64,000 nucleotides of DNA, from NCBI GenBank assembly GCA_018292915.2, contig JACVVK020000338.1, positions 17,501 to 81,500 of the forward strand, written 5' to 3'. This document shows, piece by piece, positions 20,391 through 33,785 of the stretch. This DNA is from Batillaria attramentaria (taxonomy: Eukaryota; Mollusca; Gastropoda; Batillariidae). Made by a program: the position numbers and the translations under genes. Under the pieces are notes generated by a model. It saw only the letters and a program-made list of their open reading frames with translations. It was not told where the DNA came from and did not search any database. Positions within the stretch are counted from its first letter, which is position 1. Every line of letters begins with the position of its first letter.

Positions 20391-20732
20391 AAGCTTGGTC
20401 GGCTGTCGACTGCACGGTGACCCGAACGCAGCTGCTGCACCGGCATCAGTATCAGTTGTCGCTCCATGGCGCAGCGCCCAACACCTGTACACGCAATAAC
20501 AAATGTAATAAAAGCAATGAATTGTGAATCGGATACCGTGAACAACAAACCTAGAATTCGATGATGCTTGTTCTTTCATTATACAGATGCTTCTTTTGCT
20601 TCTTTGTTTTCATGTTACTGGCAGCCTTTCTACTACATAGCGGAATAGTTCTAGGGGATAGTGCTAACACTTTTATACGCACAGATCGTTCTCAGCTGTT
20701 TTCGTGGTACATGTACATGTATCATCATTACG

Positions 20733-20826
20733 CCAGTGTAGTGTAACAACAGTCGTAGAATTTGAATGTTCGACCGCTCGCGCAAAGTGTAAACTGCAAC
20801 ACTGTATCGCTGTGAGAGTTGTACTA
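20733..20826 (+). repeat. Dispersed repeat, copy 1 (inverted partner at 39541-39628)
   Basis: About 90 bp around AACAACAGTCGTAGAATTTG match the reverse complement of 39541-39628 with few differences. Confidence 0.8.
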
Positions 20827-21595
20827 AGCATCAATATAGAGTATTTCTAGCGTACAGACGCACTCACAAACGAAACTGTTCACGAACATACACTGGCTCA
20901 GCAAAGATGGAATTAACCCGTTTTAGACTTGTTTGTGTAAATCTACATTTCTGATAACAACAACAGGTCATCATTTCGTACTTTTTCCCCATCGCCATAG
21001 AAAACTAACACAGGACGCCTACTGAACCCACAATACAATCCAGAACAAATGGTAGAAGCAGGAAATGTCAAACTTTACCGGTGGACCACACTGTGGCAAC
21101 ACTGAGTTGCTGATTTCAAAGCCACCACAACACCAAACTGTTACTGTTCATTCTTTTGTTGAGCGTGTACTGACTTAGTTAACAACCTACTGCCCTGTTT
21201 TGGTGCGTCTACTTTGCCTCATTAGTGAAACGGCCTGAATTACAAGGTTGGTCTAGTAGGGACTGGGAAAAAAAAGGGTTTTGGTTTCCCCGAAGGTCTC
21301 TAGCTGTGGAGAAAGGGAAAGAGAGGTCGTGGTACAAAATGCAAATTGTAGTGTTGTTCATCTCTAGTCATCACACGCACTACTAGATGGTAAGTATCAG
21401 TAGAGCTGCTTTTGAATCTCGCACCTAGCGACCTGTCCCTCTGTTTAATCACAGCATCTCCTGCCCGATGATCACACCGTGTAAATGGGGGACCACCCGA
21501 CCGCACACTTGACAAAGGGCGGTTTCTCACACAATGACCACACGCTGGCCCCACCAGACATTCAAATTATACACTTACGTTGCTTGGGTACGGTC

Positions 21596-21658
<63 letters not shown>

Positions 21659-22300
21659 GAGATTCACTTCCAATTCCCTTCATCAGTCTATCAAACATCC
21701 ACTGTTGTTCTGTCTCTGTCGAAGCTGAAGGAAGCCAGTACGGCGCGGCTGTTGGCTGGACTTGAACACCTTGATTTCACCATGGGGACAGGCTCGGTAT
21801 CTTTTCACCTTTGAGTGCATGGGCTATATGTATAATTCATCACAAGTACCACTGACCCCCGTCAAGACCCCCCCCCCCTCCCCGGCCCCGCCACACACAC
21901 ACAGACACGCACACACGCACCCTACCTACACATAGTTGGGGTGTAAATTGAATTAGTCACTAAGGGAAACACAGGGGTGCTGTACAGCCCAATACATGAC
22001 GTAACACTGATGGCCTGTGGGACTAGGAAGGGACCTTGGGCAAGACGCGACCACTTAGCTAGAGATCGGGTAGACAAGTCGACCCAGGGTGGAGCAGGTA
22101 GTATAACATGGGGCTTGGTATTGTGTGGACACGTGGCATTCTCTAGTTATCGTTATCCTGGTTGTCATTGTGTTACTGGCACTTGAACATTACGTCTCTA
22201 CGGAGGGGGTCCTTCACACAGTCCATTATTTTCCGGCATTCCTTTAGCTCAGGAGCGTGCACGTAAGGTTGTTATTCAAGCCTCTGAAGAAATGAGTTAC
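20827..22300. other. Non-coding stretch
   Basis: Contains a compound (GT)n(GA)n microsatellite at 21599-21658 and a C-rich run near 21870. Nothing else is supported. Confidence 0.45.
21599..21658 (+). repeat. Compound (GT)n(GA)n microsatellite
   Basis: About 20 GT units followed by about 10 GA units. Confidence 0.95.
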
Positions 22301-22366
22301 CTGTATCTAAATGTATTGTGTCTGTTGCTTGGGCCCAGCGTCTGGCAGCGAAGACGTCTTCTGTGT
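22301..22366 (-). CDS. Candidate 66-bp internal exon, unknown protein
   Basis: The acceptor cgtttcccttgcag and donor ATACAG/gtaact bound a segment open in phase 1-1: TEDVFAARRWAQATDTIHLD. Both splice signals are good and the exon is symmetric, but it is too short for its open frame to be significant alone. It also lies within a longer - strand open frame (22595-22272). Confidence 0.3.
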
Positions 22367-22595
22367 CTGCAAGGGAAACGTTTCTGAGGAATATGTTTTG
22401 CTGATTACAGTAGACACCTTTCCTACCATTCATGTAAATGCAGATGACAGACTGACATAAAAATAACAAGCAACGACTGAGACCTTCAAGCAGAACCACA
22501 AGACCCACCTCTTCTCTCTGTTCCAGTTTTTTACTCTTTGATTTCTCGTTCTTTTTTCCCCTACCCCTGAGGCAACGTGAGCATGCAACAGGCAT

Positions 22596-25500
22596 GAAAT
22601 TTTTTTTTTTTGCGCCCTAGAAATGACCAGTCACCGTCGTAATCAAGCACAGAACCAAACAACCCAAACATTTAGCCTTTTGCCCGTTGTATGGGGCTGT
22701 AAAACGCCAAGTAAAAGATATACGGTTCATGCGTAAGAACTGGGGTGAATTTTGTCGCTATAGCATTGTTGGCTGAAACACTTAGCACCGCAGGTCGCCG
22801 TCTAGTGGGGTCATCTTGAAAACAAAGGGGTCGGTGTGTGTAGAAGATATGATAATATATTTCCCCAAGCAGTCTCCACATACACCACAGGACGGCACGC
22901 GGGTTACCTGAGGCATGAGCCTTTTGGTGTGGCTTAACGGGTCATCCTCGCTTCATTTTGTCATACTGCAGGGTTACGGCCCTGGCGGACTTTTCGTTTT
23001 ATATATAAATTGCTTGTCGTAAGGTTGAGTTACGCAGCTACGGCAGACACCTACTTTTTCATATTTTGTTTTATGTAGTATTCGTAATTTGATGGGTGTT
23101 TGTCTCCAGTTTATTACATGTTGTTTTTTGCAAAGGTAAACTTATGGTTAACAGATCCACAGCCCAGTTCATCAATGCTTGCTTTAGGAAACCACAGCAT
23201 GGTTTGCAGTGGACCGAAACAACAACAGCGACAAAAACAACAACAATCAAACAAAACAAACATAACCCACCCACCACCCACCCCAAAAATCAACAACCAA
23301 AAAAAAAAAAACCCAAAAAAAAACACTAGCTCCCCCAAACTAACAAACAAGCAAACAAAAACAAACAAATAAAGCCCTGGTAAACAAAAAAAAAAAACAC
23401 AACAACCAACAACAGCAAAAAACAACAATAAACAGCAACCGTTTTTTGTTTTGTTGATTACTGTCGTTGGAAGATGAGGAAAGACAGGCGTGGATGATGG
23501 TGGGGGTGGGGATGGAGGCTGGGGGCTGGGGGGTGGGATAAATGTGGGACCGCCACACGTGAGGGTATTCCTGGTACAGCACGTACACACTATAGCGAAG
23601 TGGATCCAGTGAGCGCATGTCTGTGTGTCTGTGTCGTCACGGGTCAAGAGTGCTGGCAGATAGCCCCCCTTGACAAATTGGGTAAAAAGCCACCGCCTTG
23701 ACTCTTCACACTCACCGGCCGTGTGTGGAATAAATACACCTACAGCACCAGCAGACGGGCCATCATAACGACCATTATCATAAGGTCATTTGTTATGGGT
23801 TAAGGCCAGAAAGAAAAATCTGAGACACTTGACATTCACTGACGAGACGTTTACTGTACATGTACTTGTAGCCAATGTCTGGGGCGAAAGTATTGTCTTT
23901 GGCTGCACTCTAGGACATGACTTAACACGCACGTGTTTGGTGTGTACCTTCACAGTAGGAGAGTTAAACTAGTGCAAACATTACAAGCACATAACACGGG
24001 CTGCAACGCGGCTGGGTGTGCCTTTGTAATGTTTATTACATTTGATTTACTTCCTTGGTATGAAGAGCTGAAAACGAGTGCATGACCTACCTTCTTACTT
24101 TGTGCTGTGTGTTATATGCTTGATGCTTTGTGTTTTCTCTGAAGCGTAAACAAAAGCTTGCATGTTTTCCTTCTTTATCGTCATATCTATATTTGCATAA
24201 ATTTATTTTGCTGAGAGAAAGTTACACCTGAGTAGATTAAAACTCTGCCGAGTAAGTCTAGACGCCCAGTGCGCGTCAATGATCTACAACCCACTACCTC
24301 GCCATCTATCATCCACCGAAGCTAATTTGATTGCCGAACTGTACCACGATCAGCTCACATCCATCACTCATCCTTACCCACGCACAACATCAGCCCAGCA
24401 GTACCACCATCTACACTGCCAACAAACCACAAAGCATTCTCGGCACTCTTCAAATATCTATACAGGAATATGATAATTCCTCTCTCAGTCATTACGTATA
24501 CTGATGTACACAGCTCTACCACATTCGCACGTTTCATACGTCAGAAATGAGTAAGCCTGCTCACTGTCCGGAGTGTTCCTAACCTGCGCTGTACGCCAAA
24601 AAAGCACGTAATTCTCCGCGATGGATACTAGACTCAGTGTACACAATCGTACAACCAAGTTGCAAAGCGTGATCAGAAAGTCAGAGTCGTCACTGTTTGT
24701 GCACATAATGTATTAGTATAGGTAAAACTGTCGTTATCATGTGTTCGGTTATGCAGCACGCGCGAGTCCTCTCCGCAGCACACGTGAACTGCTGACCATC
24801 TAGCTAACTCACACACAAGGTTTACAGCTGGAATAGTTTACACGGAGTAGACGTTAGAATGAAAGACGCAGGAACAGACAACACAAACAGGTCGTGGTCC
24901 TTACCTTTTCCAGTTTTTCAACCAACACGGTAGGTCTCGTCGTTTGGGCACGTCACCCGGTCAACCATTCCGCCTTTCTGCTTCAGACACGGGCCTGCAG
25001 GATGTGGAGAGGTGTGGCAGCTGTCGTCAGCTACTTCCTGAAATCAGCGAGCAGTCCTTCATGATCTCAATCACTACTTTCATTATTAAACAGTAGTTTC
25101 CCACTTCCTGATGCCAAGACATCTGCAACTTGCGGGCAATGAGATTTTAGCGGTCTTCCCTGATGAGGAATTTACCAAAACATTGCAAGTCCTGCCGCAA
25201 GAATATCGTAGTACATATACCACTAACAATTACCGTAACAACTCACGCTCAAAGTGTTCTGTTGCAATGACAAGGCCTGGTTGCTAAATGTCGAAAATCT
25301 CAAGGAAAGAAAGCGGAGTCACTCACCAACAAGCCTTAAGAATATGATCCTGAGCGACTTGACTCTTGCCGTCTAATCCAGCACAGTCTCTTCTCTTACC
25401 ACTCCGACGTCTTGCTCGTCTCATGTTGCAAGTTCGCAATACTGAATACACGAAGAAGGCATCATTTAGGTGTTCTCAACTTTCAGCTCTGTGTAATGCA

Positions 25501-26374
25501 GCACTCGTCTCAAATAGCCAAGTAGCCCGCATAACACTGCAAAACCTAAAATGTCAAGAGGCTGAATTTCAGAGGCCTTGATCCTGTCATGTGCATTGGA
25601 AACATTGACAACTACTGACAGAACTTTCCTGTGCGTCGTTCACTGACTGTCCATCTCGACAGTTTTGAATGGGAGGCTGGATGGTAGAAATGTGATTGTT
25701 CGGAGTCCAGCAGTAAAAGACGGCTCGATTGTGTTACGAAGACGGTAGCAGACTTTCACTGTGAAGACAGTCTTCACGACACTCAGGTGCGGTGAAGATG
25801 ACAGTAGCAGGCGATGCTAGTTGCTGGAGATACAGCCAGTGTCAACAGTCACGTTTACCACCACAAACCCATTCATCCCCTCTCGCTCCATCTCTCCTGC
25901 GGTTCACAGCTTACAGCTATTGCAGCAAGCATGACTTCACGTTGTGGAGACATGTTTTGTGCATTTAAAACCCAACCACTGTCCTTTCCGCGGAATTATT
26001 TCTGGTACACACCATTCTCGATAAGCAGAAAGTCATGCACGTAGTGTCCAGTCTCCAGAGTGAAGCGTTGTGTGGCAAGGTGCAGTCCAAGTGACAGGTG
26101 TGTCGCTGCAGCGAGAGATTGACCGTGTCGACGCTTCGGCAGTGAGAGCGGCACTGGACACCCCTGTCGTGTGACTTGCCTTAACAACTCACGGTCCTCT
26201 TCTTCCTCTCTCTCTCTCTCTCTCTGCTCTCCCTCCACTCACGGGAGGGTCGGGGGGAGGGGTCAGAGGCGACGACTGGAAAGGGGAGGGGCAAGGTATG
26301 GGAAAAATGAGGTGGGGTATGTGTGTCACACAATCCGTTTGTATCATCTGCCTTGTCTCTCTGGACGAAATAAA

Positions 26375-26416
<42 letters not shown>

Positions 26417-26514
26417 ATACGGGAGGAGAAAAAGTCAGACACTACGTACCAATTGAATTAATTCCATTGTCATTGATTACAAGTGTGATCTCAGCTCCTT
26501 GAGGAAACAAACGT

Positions 26515-26564
<50 letters not shown>

Positions 26565-26786
26565 GCGCGCGCGCGCGCGCGTTTCAATTCCCTGTTCCCT
26601 TGCTTGGGCGATGTTCGATCGATCGAACGAACGGGGTCGCGCCACAATAAAACAAGGAACACCAAAAGCTGTGAATGTTTGTCTAAAAAAGTGAACTTTG
26701 AAAACAAACGTCATGAAAGCGTTTCTCAACGTAGTGTACTCGAATAGTGTCACACACAATAAAATGTGTAATCTCCGTGTCTACAG
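22596..26786. other. Non-coding stretch with an A/C-rich tract
   Basis: An A/C-only tract spans about 23215-23440, and a CT/CA compound repeat spans 26370-26415. A further CA-CG array is at 26519-26581. Weak exon-like pieces on the - strand near 24960-25390 could not be placed in one consistent frame. Confidence 0.4.
26519..26581 (+). repeat. (CA)n(CG)n compound microsatellite
   Basis: CA units pass into about 10 CG units, which is rare in a genome with CpG depletion. Confidence 0.9.
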
Positions 26787-26854
26787 GCTGGGGGTGTCGG
26801 ATGGCCGGCGCCAAACTTTAATGGCTGAGGCTCCGCGGACGGAGGGTACGGGAG
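26787..26854 (+). CDS. Candidate internal exon, unknown protein
   Basis: The acceptor ctccgtgtctacag and donor GGGAG/gtaaag frame LGVSDGRRQTLMAEAPRTEG and two more residues, entering in phase 2 and leaving in phase 1. The exit phase matches the candidate exon at 28383-28556. The segment is CpG-rich. Confidence 0.2.
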
Positions 26855-28382
26855 GTAAAGGATACTCCACACTGTGGCGACAGAGCCAGGGAAATGGGAG
26901 AAATATAAACTTTAACTCGATGCCTGCTCGTCTCTGGAGGGGAGAGGGGTGACCCCGAATAGATCTCGTCAACAGCCTGAGCGCATGGAGTGGACGCCTG
27001 ACATTGATAAGTGTCCTGGCAGAAAGGGTAGGGAGGGGGTTGGGGGACAGAGGGGGAGAGGGTGTGGTGAAGACCGGGGTGGAGAAGGCAACAGAAATCA
27101 AGTGGTATATGTTATAGTAGGGATGGGGGGGGGGGTAGGGTGTCACAATTATGTATATGTTCTGTTTAAGGGGAAGGAGCGGACAAAATACGGTGAGAGG
27201 CTGTAGATTGTAAAGGCTTAGCCTGGGAATGGGGTGGGTTAGGGGTGAGGATGCGGGGGAGGGGGGGGGGGTGTTTCACTGAGAGGTTAGAGGGTGGAGG
27301 ATCGCTTACAATGTGGATGGCGACTGTCACACCGGAGAGCTGTCTCTTTCGTTTGTGACACTGGTTTACGAGCTGAAGAATGGGCTTACAAACCAAGTCT
27401 GAGTGAAAGGTTGCCCCTGCGGCCCGCCTCTGTCTTTCCCAGCTACTTCTGTCCCAAAGTGTTAGTTTGTGTTTCAGTTTGCCAAATACGTGTGAACTCA
27501 CAGTTTCATGTTAAACAACCTACGTGCAAAGCTGTTTTCAACCGTGCACGGAACAAAAGTTGAGGAAGAGCGTGAGGCAGATGGCCAGGCAATTCAACGG
27601 TCCTTGTATAGTGCTCACCTCATATGGTGCACCCCAAACCTCCTAGCATTCGTCGCCACTGCATTAAAAAAAAATCTTGTCTGACAACAGATGAACACAA
27701 AAGAGAAAATAGTACAATTCGAGGCGATCCATTGCCATAGAAAAAGCAAGTTTCTACTTATGAAATAAATTATCCTCCACATTCAGACGCACTGGCATAC
27801 GTGTTGGCAGTGTACGCCATCAGGTGTGAAGCTTAGAATGTTTAATACTGTGTCATTTCTTAGAGTCTTGGACAGGCCACTTTTAAGTTCCGTTTATTAA
27901 TGTCTGGCAGTGGATTCTAGACATGCTTGTGGGCGTCATTAACTCTCTCCCTATGCTGAGAGTTTTTTCCCAGCAGCTTACTAACAGAGGGATGCTTCCC
28001 CTTGACTGGTAAACACCCGTTTGCTAGGGCTGTATTTAGTTCTTTACTTACTTTATGATGTCATGACTGAGAATAAAAATAGAAATTTGGCGATCTCATA
28101 AATCGGACCTCTGGCCAAACTATGTGAACGTGAGGGTCCCAAATGTGGACCTTAGCATGAATAGTGTTAATTTATGGGAGTAATTACTGGTTTAACTCTA
28201 CTGGTCTTACATGAATACTGATATACAGCATCGTGCAAATTCATGGCATGAACTGAGAATTTAAGCTCCGGTAACAATCACATTTTCAAATGTATTGCCA
28301 AATATATTCGTATTTGTAAATGAATTTATGGCTTAAATCAAGAAATGAATACTCTCGTTTTGAAATGAGTTGTACCTTTCAG
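26855..28382. other. Non-coding stretch with G-rich tracts
   Basis: Purine- and G-rich runs occur at 27025-27140 and 27230-27275. No gene is supported. Confidence 0.4.
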
Positions 28383-28556
28383 AATATCACAGCTGGGGCC
28401 ATGAGCCAAGTGTTGTGTCTCACTCAAAGCACTCAGGCGGAAAAACACTAGTTCACTCCGCCTGTAAACCAGGCCGCAAAAAAAGTTGTTTTGTCAAGTG
28501 GTTCAAGTGTCATCAAAGGGCCTGGCAAAGGTGGGATGTGTGTGGGAGATACGAAG
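28383..28556 (+). CDS. Candidate symmetric exon with four cysteines, unknown protein
   Basis: The acceptor gagttgtacctttcag and donor TACGAAG/gtaagg bound 174 bp, open in phase 1 on both sides. The peptide is basic with four cysteines and several Trp residues (ACKPGRKKSCFVKWFKC, then WQRWDVCGRYE). Phase 1-1 exons are typical of extracellular modules. Upstream, 26787-26854 ends in the matching phase. I do not recognise the domain. An opposite-strand open frame covers part of the same bases. Confidence 0.35.
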
Positions 28557-29599
28557 GTAAGGGAAAGAAAGAAAGAAAGAAAGAGAATTACAAGCTTGAC
28601 GTGTCCTCAGGAATGGTGGTACACCCACATAATTATATCCGGGCGGGGGGGGGGGTGGGGGGAGGGGGGGGGAGGGGGGATCGGGGTGACGGAAGAAAGT
28701 GATGCCTGACTGAACGTGTGTCTTTGGCTCGCATGGCCACGCCCGGCACGCGTACTGCCTCACTACATCTGTCATCTTGGACACCTTTAATCCGCCCTCA
28801 TTAACTGATTCTCTCTCTCTCTCTCTCTTAACCACGCACGCATGCACGCACGCACGCACACACACACACACGAGCACTCGCCACGAACTCCGACTTTCTC
28901 TTGTTTTTGAACTTTCGATGTATTGTTGTGTCAGGAAGTGATTTCTTCTTCTGTCACAATACTGTGAAAAGCTCATTAGGTTGGGCGCTATTCCAAGATT
29001 AAAAAAAAACCCCAACAACTGGGGTTTGATTGATGGAATGTAAAAGACACAGAGGCAGGGGTGTCTAAGCCTGATCAGTTATACAAATAAAACTTTGTGT
29101 AACCACCATCATCGTCATACACGGAATTACGATTTATGAAATGACATATTATGGTATCAAACGAAAAATGGTCAGTCGTTGCAAAAACAGACCGGAACTA
29201 TATAGAAAACAACAAGTACAGTATGATAAAAATCACACAGCTGATGTACGTTGTAGAAACAGGCCATGTAAAAGCCATGGGTTTGAAAGGGAAATATTAA
29301 TGGTGGGGATGAAATGTGACAGAAATGGCTGATGAAAATGTTGCAACGTTGTTTTGCTGGTAGCTTCATTAGGTCAATAATCATGTGGAATAAATATATG
29401 GGTACTTCTTAAAGAGAAGACAGCATGTCTAACTGCTTTTCCTTATAGGGACAAAACTTGACTCCCGTCATTATTATCTCATTCATGTTGCCAAAGTGGT
29501 GGAAACAGTTTTCGCCTGACACTGCTCGCCGTACATGCAGAAACCTTAACCGCTACAAATCTTCTTTGGTTATCCCCCACTCCCCCCCCCCCCCCCGGT

Positions 29600-29615
29600 G
29601 CGCGCGCGTGTGTGT

Positions 29616-29687
<72 letters not shown>
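29600..29687 (+). repeat. Compound (GT)n(GA)n microsatellite
   Basis: A CGCG segment leads into GT units and then about 18 GA units. Confidence 0.95.
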
Positions 29688-29690
<3 letters not shown>

Positions 29691-30315
29691 CGGTCTTCCC
29701 GAATATGCATCCACGCTTCTTTGTCAAAAACGAGCCTGATGCCTTTGTAGTTTGTGGCTGTCTGTTGATTGTGGCTAAAAGTACGTACCTCGCCAACTGA
29801 TCAAATTCATAGACATTGAGACAGAATATTGTCAGTGGTCAGCTGTAAGCATGTCGGTGCTGTTGATTGTGGCATACGTGATCACACTTTTTGGCGTCAA
29901 CGAGATGTGCACGTATCTGTGTAGGTTGCGACAAATTGTAGGTCTTATGGTGCTGTCTGAAGTGTTACCGTACTGTAACCGTAATATAAAATGTTATATC
30001 AACTGATCCATGCGTCACGTGGGCAGGAAATAAACGCACCTTGAAGTCATGCTAGCGATACTCCACTCGGCGACAGACTGCCTAATTAACTGGTAACACT
30101 CGATACCTGCCGCCCACCCTCTCTCTCTCTCTCTCACACCTGCCCTGTGCACGTGGCCCGGCCTGCCCACACTACACTCAGGTGGACAAATGACTGCACA
30201 CGCCCTTACAGTGACTTACACTGGTATGCTGAATGTGGTGCTCACATCTTGAGCAGTCGCCGTCACTGGCTGAAACTTTTTAGTATTATGACTGTTGTCT
30301 AGGCCGGAATGAGAT

Positions 30316-30347
<32 letters not shown>

Positions 30348-31429
30348 CTCTCTCTCTCACCCCTACAGCCCATCCACACTGACTGGTGTGCAGGTGAACG
30401 GGGAACATTGCGAGTCGTCTTTATGCAGTTTCTGATGGCGTTTACGTTACTGGCGAAATGAGAAGTCCTAGCAGATGAACACGATCGTGAATGAGGTGTT
30501 AAGATCGACCCTCAAGAATCTTAGTAGCCTAGAAGCATAGTAACATAGTGTGCAGCATGTTGTACATGAAATTCCAGACAATGAAACTGTCTGGGATGGT
30601 ATCATCCCCTGAGTCGAAAATCTAGCATTTGTCCTCTGCATCAGGAGCACAAAAACCTGCGAGAGACTGGTGCGATGAGACAGTTGGGTTTTGCTCGACC
30701 AGCCCTCGAGAAAAACGCGCTGAGCTAGGATGATCTGTCACTGCGTTTTCTTTCTATGCGCACGTGCAGACGATACGAGTGTGTAGTGAACTGACCTTAA
30801 TTTTTAAGTCATTGTGTAGGAAGCATGTTCATGTTGCTCGCTTATACTGCATGGCTGGCGTGCCCATTTCATTCGTGTATCATTGGCTTAGCACGCTTTT
30901 TTTCACTCTGCAGTCTTACAGCCGTGCCGTGCCAATCACTGACGGACGAGGCGGCTGGTGTCGTCTGCTGATCAAGAAACTGTGACAATGGTCAGGGGTG
31001 TCGTGGACGTTGTGACCTGGTGTTGTGACCACCTTGTCAGCCTCACTTTACTTCTCTAGCTGTTCCTCACGTAATACAGTTTATTGAGAGATCAGAAAAG
31101 GATGCTGCCCGCGTGCCGTGACCCGCGGTTCAAATGGCTGACTATCGGTCACCTCAAGTCCGATCTGACGGGCGATCTGTTAACTGTACGGCGGTCTGCT
31201 TTGATTCACTTAGTCCTATCTTCCCGGACATGGGCATATCCTCTGCCGTCCATTTGCAGGCCCTGATGTGACACTACATGTTCTGCCCACCGCAGTACAG
31301 AAGACACTGCATTTCCAACACCACAGATTAGTCTTGGTTTAAACAGATTTATTTTGTTGCACTGGAGAAAGTACAGAAAAAAAACCAGTTTGAGCATAAA
31401 CAAGACGCACTTATGACCTGCTCAATAAA

Positions 31430-31483
31430 AATTCAATTAAAGATAGAAATTCAATTAACGATAACAATTCAATTAAAGATTAG
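31430..31483 (+). repeat. 18-bp tandem repeat, three units
   Basis: Three adjacent units begin AATTCAATTAA and differ at one to three bases. Confidence 0.85.
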
Positions 31484-31577
31484 ACAGATTAGTCTTCATT
31501 ACGGAGCACACAATATTACACCTAAGGACAAGATAATGAATTGCTACTTTCACAGGAAACAAAACGGATGTATTTTA

Positions 31578-31615
31578 GTGCGTGCGTGCGTGCGTGCGTG
31601 TGTGTGTGTGTGTGA

Positions 31616-31647
<32 letters not shown>
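31578..31647 (+). repeat. Compound (GTGC)n(GT)n(GA)n microsatellite
   Basis: A tetranucleotide run passes into GT and then GA units. Confidence 0.9.
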
Positions 31648-31650
<3 letters not shown>

Positions 31651-31911
31651 GTTTCCACACTAGGCCGGCATCTCCATTTCTCGAAATAAAAATTATTACA
31701 GTTACATGAAGTGTTGCTGACTGAGACACCTGAGTTGTGCGTCGCGTGCAGGTAGGAACTGATTAAGTGTTGAGCACGGAGCATGTCAGCGTGTGACGGA
31801 TGAGTGCCGGGGGCGACATGAGGCAAATTGAATCTTTCCTGTAACGACGGCCATCGTCACACAGCACCATAGCTAGTGTGGGTGATGGGTGAATGGCCGG
31901 TCAGTCTACAG

Positions 31912-32144
31912 TTACAATGTGTCCGTCAGTAAAAGCCGCCCATTCAAATATTTATCCACCCAGGAGCAACTGGAGCCAAGGTCCACGATTGGGTGAAAAC
32001 TACTGTTCACTTCAAAATGGACATTTTCATTACAGCTTGGCTGTCCCATAATCCTTGTTGGAATCTGATGGGTTCTGTTGTGGAGACAAACATCGCGACA
32101 GCCAATTTCGTTTTGACACACGTCGTTTTGTATATTGATGAATT
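31912..32144 (-). CDS. Candidate terminal exon of a Cys-containing secreted-type protein
   Basis: Two acceptors serve one open frame: ttgtttgtttttcag at 32159 (phase 2) and atgttttcag at 32145 (phase 1). The frame runs to TAA at 31912-31914. The peptide has five cysteines (DVCQNEIGCRDVC, then PSC and SSC) and two N-glycosylation sequons (NRT, NSS), which fits an extracellular protein. With the phase-1 acceptor it joins the candidate exon at 33731-33785. No signal peptide exon was found. I do not recognise the family. Confidence 0.4.
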
Positions 32145-33730
32145 CTGAAAACATTATGCTGAAAAACAAACAAACAAAACAAATGAATTTAGAAAGCAAT
32201 TAAACATTCCGTCCTTATTTTCCGACTTTACTGTATGCCAGTGAATCAGTTTGAGGTTTAGTCCTGAAAAAGGTACACATCCGTTTACTGTAATGTCAGT
32301 ATCTGTATGGATTGTTTCAGTGATGTTGGTTTATTAAGGCAGTAACTAAGGGTGGAGGTATGTACTACAACCGGCCTGATGTCAAAAGTAGGCCCAAGGG
32401 CCGTTACTTTGCCCACGTCACGAGTTGTCTCCCGTCAGAGCCGACCAGAAGCACGGCCATGTCCCTGCAGAGTAGATGCCGCGGGCGACACCTTAAAATG
32501 TATCGTGTACTATTTTGCCACGTGTCCGGTACAAAGTGTGTATGTCTTTAAATCTGAAAGAGAAGAACGTGAGGCTGCAAGATTTTCATCGGATCTCCCA
32601 GTGCAGACTGAATGGGGCCCGACTGGACCACTAAAGCCTTCTAGTGAAGGTCTCTTCAAAATGTACAGTAGTTGCAGAAAGATGGACGAAGAGCAAGACA
32701 CTAAGATGGGCATGGCAATAATGAAGATATACGAAACTGTCAGTCACATGATGACGTGTGAGTGCCCGCAGGGTGTAGTAATGATGATGGAATAGAACGT
32801 AAAGCACGGGCTCCTGTTGATGGATAGACGTCACCTCTGACGTGAGTGAGTGTTCCCTCAGTTAAGTGTGACGTTTTCGGTTACGACAAATTCAAAGTGT
32901 CATTTTTTTTTGTCCTCTTACCTTGTTGTAAATCTGCCTCTATGCAGCAGATGATTTTTACAGAAGTTTTTCTTCAGGCAGCCCCTTCCCAATCCCCTAG
33001 TCCGAGGACCCGTTTCGTTTTCTCGAGGGTTGCTGAGGGCTGTCCGAGCTAGACCGTAACCAAACATGAACGATCACTTGATCCATGGGCATTCACTCAA
33101 ATTCGTGGGACAAACTCCGTGGGAAAAGACGAGATCGTAGCCATGTTCTCGAATGTCAAACTTGTTCAACACGACACGAACACACCGACACGCACTACTG
33201 TGAACCTTAATTTCGGATGGCGGCTTGATTTGAAACGATGGTTGCCACACACACCTGTGACAAAATAAATCGTCTGACCTATCACCCTACAACGAACGCG
33301 GGAGCGGGGTTAACTGGACGAGCGTGTCCAGGTCCTTGTCAGCAAAGTAAATTGTCTCGTGCGGAGCGCAGAAATCATTTTGAGGCAAAATGTTATAGGA
33401 GGCGTCACAAGTCTCGTGGCAGGCTTAATCCAAGGGACAGTATCTGTTAGGCAGGGGAGACCATCCAGAAAAGGAAGTCACATAGCCCCGCAGGCTGACA
33501 AATATATAGTGCAAGCCTGTATAGTGAACGCGGATGGGTCGTTTACTATCCCATGTGTAACATCCCTGTGCGTTTTGGCCACAACCATTTATTGTACACC
33601 AAATGCGACTTAATGCGTACGCACCAAGATCTGCTAGTGATGACCGTGACTGCCCAACAACTCCGTAGCTTCGACACGAGCTGAACCAAATTCCCGGAGG
33701 CCGGAAGGTGTTAAGTTCAGCTAAACTCAC

Positions 33731-33785
33731 CGAGTTCTTTAGTGTCGCTTGCTAGTCGCAAATGGACTGCGCATTGAAAGCGGCA
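33731..33785 (-). CDS. Candidate 55-bp exon joining 32144
   Basis: The acceptor gttgttgttgctgctcag and donor AACTCG/gtgagt bound 18 codons plus one base (CRFQCAVHLRLASDTKEL). It leaves phase 1, which the acceptor at 32145 continues. Two cysteines fit the cysteine-containing downstream exon. Confidence 0.3.

Larger units (their letters stand above)
28557..31911. other. Non-coding stretch rich in microsatellites
   Basis: A G-rich run at 28642-28680 has four or more G-tracts. CT, CGCA and CA repeats lie at 28811-28872. A (GT)n(GA)n compound is at 29612-29687, a reversed-order (CA)n(CT)n compound at 30317-30358, three 18-bp units at 31430-31483, and a GCGT/GT/GA compound at 31578-31647. Confidence 0.55.

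Noticed and set aside
24960..25390. Several short - strand exon-like pieces, including one reading CLKQKGGMVDRVTCPNDE
   Set aside because: Phases of the pieces do not agree in any order I tried, and a + strand alternative is also open.
32352..32795. 147-residue open frame on the + strand
   Set aside because: It is one of the longest non-repeat frames, but it has no splice support, no recognisable domain and lies within the expected chance range for 64 kb read in six frames.
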